From CAIMDX01 sp041652155 (lineage in GTDB: Bacteria; Patescibacteriota; Minisyncoccia; Minisyncoccales; JAQTVQ01): a stretch of 13,641 nt of DNA. Positions 1 through 4,449 of this stretch are shown piece by piece; positions within the stretch are counted from its first letter, which is position 1, and each line of letters starts with the position of its first letter. The stretch lies in the NCBI GenBank assembly GCA_041652155.1, contig JBAZHV010000022.1, positions 1 through 13,641 of the forward strand, in the 5' to 3' direction. The translations under genes were made by a program, and so were the position numbers. The notes below the pieces were generated by a model that was not told the origin of the DNA, searched no databases, and saw nothing but the letters and a program-made list of their open reading frames with translations.

Positions 1-22
1 AAGAAAGCCAAATCCCAAAAAG

Positions 23-93
23 GGGCCTGTAGTCAAGTGGTACGACGCCGCATTCGCATTGCGGAAGCGCGAGTCCGATTCTCGCCAGGTCCA
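23..93 (+). tRNA. tRNA-Ala (anticodon CGC)
   Basis: A complete cloverleaf can be folded by eye. The acceptor stem pairs 23-29 with 86-92, the D arm pairs 32-34 with 44-46, the anticodon stem pairs 48-52 with 60-64, and the T stem pairs 69-73 with 81-85. The anticodon loop TTCGCAT (53-59) gives anticodon CGC, which reads the alanine codon GCG. The third acceptor pair is G25-T90, the G3:U70 wobble that is the identity mark of tRNA-Ala, and the discriminator base is A93. The 3' CCA is not encoded (93-95 is ACA), so it must be added after transcription. The T loop is TCCGATT, with C where a T is usual at its second position. Confidence 0.95.
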
Positions 94-142
94 CATTTCT
101 GTTTCGGAGGGTAAATTTTCGCCCGCCGACTAAGCTCACTTC

Positions 143-190
143 GCCCTTCAGGGCTTCTCTCGCAGTCCGCCGGCTGGCGGAGGCAGCCGG
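143..190. repeat. GC-rich hairpin cluster downstream of the tRNA
   Basis: This GC-rich island sits in an otherwise AT-rich spacer. It contains a hairpin GCCCT-TC-AGGGC (143-154) and two competing hairpins: TCCGCC/GGCGGA (166-171 with 176-181) and CCGGCT/AGCCGG (170-175 with 185-190). No T-run follows, so it is not an ordinary terminator. It may be tRNA trailer structure or one copy of a dispersed palindromic repeat of the genome; the second reading is from general familiarity with such genomes. I see no open reading frame in 94-283. Confidence 0.5.
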
Positions 191-231
191 TTTAGCCGAA
201 AAGATGGGGGGGAAATAGTATTCTTTCTAAA

Positions 232-249
232 TTATGCTATTGTGCATAA
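232..249. promoter_or_regulatory. Palindrome upstream of the Panacea operon, possible operator
   Basis: TTATGC and GCATAA form perfect 6-base arms around a 6-base spacer. The site ends 30 bases before the TATAAT element of the toxin-antitoxin operon, centred near -52. Toxin-antitoxin modules are commonly autorepressed at such sites, but Panacea-type antitoxins are not known to me as DNA binders, so the role is open. Confidence 0.35.
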
Positions 250-277
250 CTCTCCGGCAATAATTTGAAAAAAATTT

Positions 278-285
278 GATATAAT
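278..285 (+). promoter_or_regulatory. Extended -10 promoter of the Panacea operon
   Basis: A consensus TATAAT (280-285) is preceded by TG with one spacing base (TG at 277-278, A at 279), an extended -10 element. No -35 match is seen at the usual distance. The predicted start of transcription is about 292-293, which lies inside the annotated reading frame, so the real protein may start leaderless at GTG 293. Confidence 0.6.
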
Positions 286-832
286 GAAATTGGTGGATAA
301 TCTTAATCGGCTAGAACAATTAATAATATTCATTTTGGATAGAGCGAATAAAAAGGGGATAAAAGATCTTTCGGACTTTCAGTTAATGAAAATGCTATAT
401 CTGTTAGAAGTTTTTTCGTTAAAATACACAGGTGCAAAATTTATAGACGAAGTTTTCACCCGGCATGAAAATGGACCGATAACAACTTATTTTTATAAGG
501 CAAGAGAAAATTTGCTCGCAAAAGATTTTCTAAATGTTGAGGAAAAGAAGAAGGTAGATTATAAATATCCGAGAAGGGCTAATATGCTAGGCAAGAAAAA
601 GCTTGATAAATTTATCTTTAGTATGGGAGAAACGATATTTCTAGATAATTTTTTAGACGATTTTTTGAAACTAACTCAAAAAGAATTAAAGAATTTAGCG
701 TATGAAACTGAACCGATGAAAGCGATTCTGGAATCGGAAAAAAATAAAGATATTAAAAAAGGAACAATTATCGATTTCAATAAAGTAATTGTTGACCCGG
801 ATGTAGTGGAAACATATTCAGATGAATTATGA
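284..832 (+). CDS. Panacea (SocA-like/DUF4065) domain antitoxin
   Basis: This 182-residue cytoplasmic protein carries a Panacea-type core at about residues 29-78. It has the family pattern of a helix with QLMKMLYLLE, then K-TG--F-DE-F, then NGP followed by a tyrosine-rich helix. Panacea domains act as antitoxins that neutralise many unrelated toxins. The C-terminal 100 residues are lysine-rich and not recognised, and may hold the toxin-specific part. The stop codon overlaps the start of the next gene (ATGA at 829-832), the usual coupling in an antitoxin-toxin operon. The gene is AT-rich, about 30% GC by hand count over 301-420, against about 55% in a sample of the ATPase gene at 10141-10200, so recent acquisition is likely. 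The start is uncertain: ATG 284 overlaps the TATAAT element, and GTG 293 fits the predicted transcript start better. Confidence 0.75.
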   Translation: MKLVDNLNRLEQLIIFILDRANKKGIKDLSDFQLMKMLYLLEVFSLKYTGAKFIDEVFTRHENGPITTYFYKARENLLAKDFLNVEEKKKVDYKYPRRANMLGKKKLDKFIFSMGETIFLDNFLDDFLKLTQKELKNLAYETEPMKAILESEKNKDIKKGTIIDFNKVIVDPDVVETYSDEL

Positions 833-1248
833 GCTTCTCTGTTGGCGATATACCTTTTTATAAAGAATATGTTTTTACTGACTCGGGCGAAACAAAACCT
901 CATTTTGGGCTTATTTTATTGCCAGAGAAAGCTACTCAATATCAAGGGAGCAATCTTTGTTGCGTAATCACATCAAAATGTCCTGATAATTGGGGCCATA
1001 AGCTATGCAAAAGCAGCTATTCTTGTTTTAGCTGCGACAGTTTTGCTTGTTTTAATAGAAAAGATCTAGTTTCTAAGGCTGGCTTGGGAGACGGCAATCA
1101 ACCTAAAGGTTCGTTAAGCAAACAAGATTTGAAAGAGGCATATAAAATTTTAAAAAAATCTCTTTTTTGTATTAAAGACATAGCTTCGGATCAATATATC
1201 AGGGGCACGATAATCAGGGAATGGAAAATGAGAATCAAAGAAATTTGA
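829..1248 (+). CDS. MazF/PemK-like toxin partner of the Panacea antitoxin
   Basis: This 139-residue protein resembles the MazF/PemK (CcdB-fold) toxin family: G-D-I near residues 6-8, a strand ending in KPHFGLILLP (23-32), and VITSK (46-50) where family members have the strand with an S/T after the core. The last third is a helical tail with a conserved-looking LSKQDLKEAYKILKKSL. If the call is right, it would be an RNA-cleaving toxin. The second position of the operon, the 4-base overlap and the Panacea partner support a toxin role even if the fold call is wrong. An odd trait is seven cysteines between residues 44 and 74 (44, 45, 51, 60, 66, 69, 74), which could bind a metal; ordinary MazF proteins lack this. 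Its catalytic residues cannot be assigned by eye. The TGA stop is also the TG of the next promoter. Confidence 0.55.
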   Translation: MSFSVGDIPFYKEYVFTDSGETKPHFGLILLPEKATQYQGSNLCCVITSKCPDNWGHKLCKSSYSCFSCDSFACFNRKDLVSKAGLGDGNQPKGSLSKQDLKEAYKILKKSLFCIKDIASDQYIRGTIIREWKMRIKEI

Positions 1249-1254
1249 TATAAA
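1246..1254 (+). promoter_or_regulatory. Extended -10 promoter of the ASCH gene
   Basis: TGATATAAA is an extended -10 element that overlaps the stop codon of the toxin gene. The predicted transcript start is near 1261, leaving a leader of about six bases before ATG 1267. No -35 match is visible. Confidence 0.45.
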
Positions 1255-1266
1255 AGATTCCAAATT

Positions 1267-1581
1267 ATGGCTATCATCAAAAAGAAAATTTGGCCGGAAT
1301 ATTTTGAACTTGCGGCTGCCGGCAAGAAAAATTTTGAATTGCGCGTTGCGGATTTCGATATAGAAGAAGGGGATACGATAATCCTCGAGGAATGGGATCC
1401 GAAAGATCAAAAATACACGGGCAGAAGCTTGGAAAAGAAAGCCGGGTATATATTGAAAGTAAAACTGAATGATTTTGGACAAGAAGAAGAGATCAAAGAA
1501 AAAGGCTTGATGGTGATCCAGCTGCAACCGGCGGAAATAACGGAAAAAGAGGACGGCCAAAGCCAACCGGCGGAAAAATAG
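1267..1581 (+). CDS. ASCH-superfamily DUF3850 protein
   Basis: This 104-residue soluble protein matches the DUF3850 branch of the ASCH (PUA-like, RNA-binding) superfamily. It has an opening strand KKKIWPEYF, then GKKNFELRVADFDIEEGD (19-36), EEWDP (41-45) and the family signature YTGR (50-53), followed by a further strand VKLNDFG. The C-terminal tail from about residue 88 is acidic and likely disordered. ASCH proteins are thought to bind RNA or modified nucleotides, and some cleave RNA; no substrate can be named for this one. It lies between two toxin-antitoxin modules with its own promoter, so it may be a single-gene stress or defence factor or simply a housekeeping RNA-binding protein. Confidence 0.75.
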   Translation: MAIIKKKIWPEYFELAAAGKKNFELRVADFDIEEGDTIILEEWDPKDQKYTGRSLEKKAGYILKVKLNDFGQEEEIKEKGLMVIQLQPAEITEKEDGQSQPAEK

Positions 1582-1604
1582 AGAACAAATATGTCCGCAA
1601 AACG

Positions 1605-1623
1605 CACAAAATATTATTTTGTG
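1605..1623. promoter_or_regulatory. Inverted repeat over the AbiEii-module promoter, candidate operator
   Basis: CACAAAAT and ATTTTGTG form perfect 8-base arms (1605-1612 and 1616-1623) around a 3-base spacer. The right arm ends in the TG of the extended -10 element at 1622-1630, so a bound protein would block RNA polymerase. This is the expected layout for autorepression of a toxin-antitoxin operon. Confidence 0.6.
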
Positions 1624-1630
1624 TTATAAT
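1622..1630 (+). promoter_or_regulatory. Extended -10 promoter with leaderless start
   Basis: TGTTATAAT is a full-consensus extended -10 element. Counting seven bases from its last T puts transcript base +1 exactly on the A of ATG 1637. This argues for a leaderless mRNA and decides the start of the next gene. Confidence 0.65.
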
Positions 1631-1636
1631 ATCCCC

Positions 1637-1912
1637 ATGGTCCCTGAAGTTATCCAGCCATTTTTGTGGTCAAACGATCTGGAGAAAGTTGATCTCCAGC
1701 GCGACAAAAAAAGGATAATCCTCAATATTCTGAACATCGGAACGAAAGAAGCCACGGATTGGCTGTTTAATTTTTATCCAAGGCCGGAAATTATAAAAAC
1801 CATTATTGAGCATGGCGCAAAAGGGGAGTTGAGCGGCAAGTCTTTAAACTATTGGACATTACTTTTGGATATCGACCAAAAAAAATTAATTAAAACCCGG
1901 CTGCCGGATTAA
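1637..1912 (+). CDS. DUF6922-like protein, probable antitoxin of the AbiEii module
   Basis: This 91-residue protein opens with P-FLWS-DL-K-DL--DK--II--IL--GT, a pattern I associate with the DUF6922 family found beside AbiEii-type nucleotidyltransferases. A second conserved-looking stretch, LSGKSLNYWTLLL, lies near the C-terminus. I infer an antitoxin or regulator because it precedes the toxin-like gene by one base and lies under a palindromic operator. It is much shorter than classical AbiEi antitoxins, which add a C-terminal domain to a winged-helix N-terminal part, so equivalence to AbiEi is not established. The TTG at 1619 in the same frame would add six residues but lies inside the promoter; ATG 1637 is preferred. 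Confidence 0.6.
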   Translation: MVPEVIQPFLWSNDLEKVDLQRDKKRIILNILNIGTKEATDWLFNFYPRPEIIKTIIEHGAKGELSGKSLNYWTLLLDIDQKKLIKTRLPD

Positions 1913-1913
1913 T

Positions 1914-2552
1914 ATGTTTTACGATATTTTAGACGAAAAACGCCTGGCAATACTGCCCTTGCTAAAAAATTTTAAAGACAGCTGCTATTTAGCCGGCGGC
2001 ACCGGTTTAGCTTTGCAACTGGGCCATCGCGACAGCACAGACTTCGATTTTTTCTCGCAAGAAGACATCGACACCGAAAAACTATTTTCGCGGATTGCGG
2101 AAGTTTTCAACGGCCGCAAAATAGCCAAAGTCCAGGAAGAAAAAAACTCTCTTGCTGTTTTTATCGACGAAAATATCAAGTTAAGCTTCTTATCTTATAA
2201 ATACAAACTGATCGATAAACTGGTTGAAGAAGAGAATATCAGGATCGCTTCTGTCCCGGACATCGCCTGCATGAAACTGGCGGCAATCGTCAGCCGCGCC
2301 GCCAATAAAGACTATATCGACCTTTATTTTATTCTAAAAATATTTTCTCTCGAAGACATCCTCGATAAAATGAATGAAAAAATGCCCAGCTTGGACATCA
2401 ATTTAGTTTTAAAAAGTTTGGTCTATTTTAAAGACATTTCCGCGGAACCGATAAAATTCAAGAACAACAACGATGCCAGCATCGAAACGGTTGAAAATTT
2501 TTTAGTCGAAAAAATTAACGATTTAAATAAGATCGGCCGCCGCAAACTATGA
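1914..2552 (+). CDS. AbiEii/AbiGii-family nucleotidyltransferase toxin
   Basis: This 212-residue protein has the polymerase-beta-type nucleotidyltransferase fold of the AbiEii/AbiGii toxin family. GGTGLALQLGHRDSTDFDFF (residues 28-47) gives the GG-T glycine motif and the two metal-binding aspartates D43 and D45. The distal family motif follows as PDIACMKLAAIVSR (115-128) and KDYIDLYFIL (132-141). Such enzymes arrest cells by transferring nucleotides, for example to tRNA ends, and are toxins of type IV-like modules and abortive infection systems. It follows its probable antitoxin by one base and overlaps the next gene by four bases (ATGA), so all three are probably co-transcribed. Key residues look intact. 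The length fits the shorter family members. The target of this enzyme is unknown. Confidence 0.85.
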   Translation: MFYDILDEKRLAILPLLKNFKDSCYLAGGTGLALQLGHRDSTDFDFFSQEDIDTEKLFSRIAEVFNGRKIAKVQEEKNSLAVFIDENIKLSFLSYKYKLIDKLVEEENIRIASVPDIACMKLAAIVSRAANKDYIDLYFILKIFSLEDILDKMNEKMPSLDINLVLKSLVYFKDISAEPIKFKNNNDASIETVENFLVEKINDLNKIGRRKL

Positions 2553-3859
2553 TAAGCCAGCAATTGATCGGGTATATCAAACAGCAATTGGAAAAAGGGA
2601 CCAGCATCGATAAAACGAGAAGGCTGCTTTTGGATACGGGCTGGACGGAGGAAGAGCTGGACGAAGCTTACATGGCCGCGCAAAACCCTGATTATATACC
2701 GCCGGAAAAAGAAAAAGTCCGGATACTCGGCTCGATGGAACTCCTGCGCCAAGCTCTGAAGATATACGGAAACAGATTTTGGCCAATATTAGGGTTGTTC
2801 TTTCTTCCTATTGCCGTGGTTCTGGTTTGCTGTCTCGTGTTGGGAGTAGCCTATACGGTCTCTCCTTTCCCGCTGGAGTGGAAGATCATCGGAGCGGCCG
2901 CTATTATCCTGATATCCATTTTCGCCCAATCCTGGGCTCAAATAGCCCTGATATGCGTGATAAAAGGCATTCAAAGAAAAGTAGAGGCGGAAGAGGCTTT
3001 GCAGATCGCCCTGCCCAAGATCTTTTCTTTTTGGTGGGTGCTTTTGCTGTCCTGGCTTATAACGATCGGGGGCATGCTTTTATTCGTCATCCCGGGCATT
3101 ATCTTTTCTTTTTGGATCATGTTCGCCGTCTACGTTCTGCTGAACGAAAATATCAACGGAATAAACGCTCTGCTCAAGAGCAAGACTTACATGCAAGGCC
3201 AAATGTTTAATGCCGGCGTCAAATTATTTTTCGCCTGTTTAGTCTATCTTTTGGCGCTCATTCCCTTTTTCATATCCGTAAAAGCCTTCTCCATATTGTC
3301 CGGCGAAGCGACGGTATCGGGTATCGCGGCAAGCATTGCGATATTCATACTTTCACAGCTTTTTTCCTTGCCGTTGCTGACAGCCTACTTCTTTTTATTC
3401 TATAAAAACCTTAAAGAAATTAAAGGAAATATCGGGATCGATCCGGCAGGCAACGGCTGGCTGATCTTCGCGGAGATCGTTGGCATCCTCGCCGTTCCGA
3501 CAGCCATCTTTATCAGCGCCGCGATCGCCGTCAACACTGCCGCGAACAAGCCGGCGGAAGCCCCGGCCGTCAACAACGAAACTGTCAAAAACTATACTCG
3601 CATGCTAAAAACGACCGCCATGGTTTATCGCAACAGCAATTTCAGCTACGCCGGACTGGAAAAAAATATTGAATATTCGAATATCTGCGCCGAAATAGCT
3701 GTCAACGGAAGCCTTTGCCAGGCGCAGATCAGCGATAAAAAATATTGCATAAGAACGAAGATGGCAGGAGAGGAATATTACTGCGTTGACAGCGGCGGAT
3801 ACTCCGGCGATACCGATAAAGAACATTGCACTTCCGACAAGCCGTATTGCAGCGAATAA
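2549..3859 (+). CDS. Seven-helix membrane protein with one cysteine-rich, pilin-head-like outer domain
   Basis: This 436-residue protein has three parts. Residues 1-45 form a small helical module (QQLIGYIKQQLEKG, then LLLDTGW-EEELDEAY) that resembles UBA-like domains. About seven membrane helices follow (near 78-102, 112-138, 158-178, 181-198, 222-245, 255-285, 303-326); LLFVIPGIIFSFWIMFAVYV resembles membrane domains of the GPDPase_memb/YciC type. Residues 343-434 form a soluble domain with six cysteines (380, 390, 400, 412, 427, 434) and YYCVDSGG, like the head of CPR pseudopilins. Lysines before the last helix suggest that the N-terminus is inside and this domain outside. It overlaps the AbiEii gene by four bases, although it probably belongs functionally with its paralogue at 7100-8821. 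Function is unknown. Confidence 0.6.
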   Translation: MISQQLIGYIKQQLEKGTSIDKTRRLLLDTGWTEEELDEAYMAAQNPDYIPPEKEKVRILGSMELLRQALKIYGNRFWPILGLFFLPIAVVLVCCLVLGVAYTVSPFPLEWKIIGAAAIILISIFAQSWAQIALICVIKGIQRKVEAEEALQIALPKIFSFWWVLLLSWLITIGGMLLFVIPGIIFSFWIMFAVYVLLNENINGINALLKSKTYMQGQMFNAGVKLFFACLVYLLALIPFFISVKAFSILSGEATVSGIAASIAIFILSQLFSLPLLTAYFFLFYKNLKEIKGNIGIDPAGNGWLIFAEIVGILAVPTAIFISAAIAVNTAANKPAEAPAVNNETVKNYTRMLKTTAMVYRNSNFSYAGLEKNIEYSNICAEIAVNGSLCQAQISDKKYCIRTKMAGEEYYCVDSGGYSGDTDKEHCTSDKPYCSE

Positions 3860-3939
3860 AAAATAAAGACCGGCTCTTTCGAGAACCAACCGGCCCTGCG
3901 AAGAAAAATATCGGACGGAACGGCAAAATATCATCGATC

Positions 3940-3963
3940 AAAAAACGCTTTAAGCGTTTTTTT
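3940..3963 (+). terminator. Rho-independent terminator
   Basis: AAAAAACGC and GCGTTTTTT form a stem around TTTAA, with a T-run to 3963. It lies 80 bases after the stop of the first membrane-protein gene and before a new promoter, so it closes the upstream transcription unit. The A-run on the left lets it work on both strands. Confidence 0.75.
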
Positions 3964-3998
3964 GGTATGTCCGGAGCGGTATCGCCGCCGCCAAAACT

Positions 3999-4026
3999 TT
4001 GACTTTTCCGATTTAAGCTATAAAAT
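3999..4026 (+). promoter_or_regulatory. Promoter of the membrane-ATPase operon
   Basis: TTGACT (3999-4004) is followed after 16 bases by TAAAAT (4021-4026), with the overlapping hexamer TATAAA at 4019-4024. The predicted transcript start is 4031-4033, one to three bases before ATG 4034, again nearly leaderless. It follows directly on a terminator, as expected at the head of an operon. Confidence 0.6.
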
Positions 4027-4033
4027 TAAACCA

Positions 4034-4411
4034 ATGGCAACGATCATCCTTTTTTTGGAGTGGTATTACAAGGAACTCCCTCAAAAATTCTACAAGATCT
4101 GGAGCAATTATGTCTGGTTCTGGGGCTATTATTTTTCTTTGGGAAACACTCTTCGGACATTTTTTTTGCCTTGGAAAAAAATATACGAAGACCGCAACTA
4201 CGGGTTCAATCTCGAAAAATGGTTTTCCGCCATTCTTTGGAATCTGTTCTCCTGCTTTATGGGAATATTCTTGAGAAGCTTTCTGATAGCCGGTTTGCTG
4301 CTTACTGAAATTTTCACTTTTATCATCGGGTTTGTTTTTCTGATCGTTTGGCTGGCTTTTCCTTTAATATTAATATCGGCCTTCGTAAAAGGTTTAGGTT
4401 TTGTTATTTAA
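4034..4411 (+). CDS. Small aromatic-rich membrane protein, unknown function
   Basis: This 125-residue protein is not recognised. Residues 1-47 are rich in W, Y and F and may lie along or cross the membrane once. A polar stretch with PWKKIYEDR (46-54) and GFNLEKW (57-63) follows. Residues 64-118 are strongly hydrophobic and can form two or three membrane helices, with R81 between them. I have an impression of similar proteins next to ATPase genes in Patescibacteria, but cannot confirm it. ATG 4034 is chosen over the upstream in-frame TTG at 3962 because the promoter predicts transcription from about 4033 and the upstream residues would fall in the terminator. It is the first gene of the cluster, 38 bases before the Clp-like gene, so it may help anchor or assemble that ATPase. 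Confidence 0.65.
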   Translation: MATIILFLEWYYKELPQKFYKIWSNYVWFWGYYFSLGNTLRTFFLPWKKIYEDRNYGFNLEKWFSAILWNLFSCFMGIFLRSFLIAGLLLTEIFTFIIGFVFLIVWLAFPLILISAFVKGLGFVI

Positions 4412-4449
4412 ACGCGAGCTTTAGGCTTCAGGCAAATTAAAATATTTTT

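Noticed and set aside
1619..1636. Upstream TTG start for the DUF6922-like gene
   Set aside because: It lies in the operator arm and -10 element, before the predicted transcript start at ATG 1637.
829..2552. Alternative genetic code with TGA read as glycine
   Set aside because: TGA ends the genes at 832, 1248 and 2552 at natural protein ends and in tight overlap with following starts, so it is used as a stop.
3870..3893. Hairpin with CCGG arms and an inner TTCG loop as a terminator
   Set aside because: The inner stem has a mismatch, no T-run follows, and a proper terminator lies 50 bases downstream.
3962..4033. Upstream TTG start for the 125-residue membrane protein
   Set aside because: It begins in the T-run of the terminator and precedes the promoter; ATG 4034 fits the predicted transcript start.
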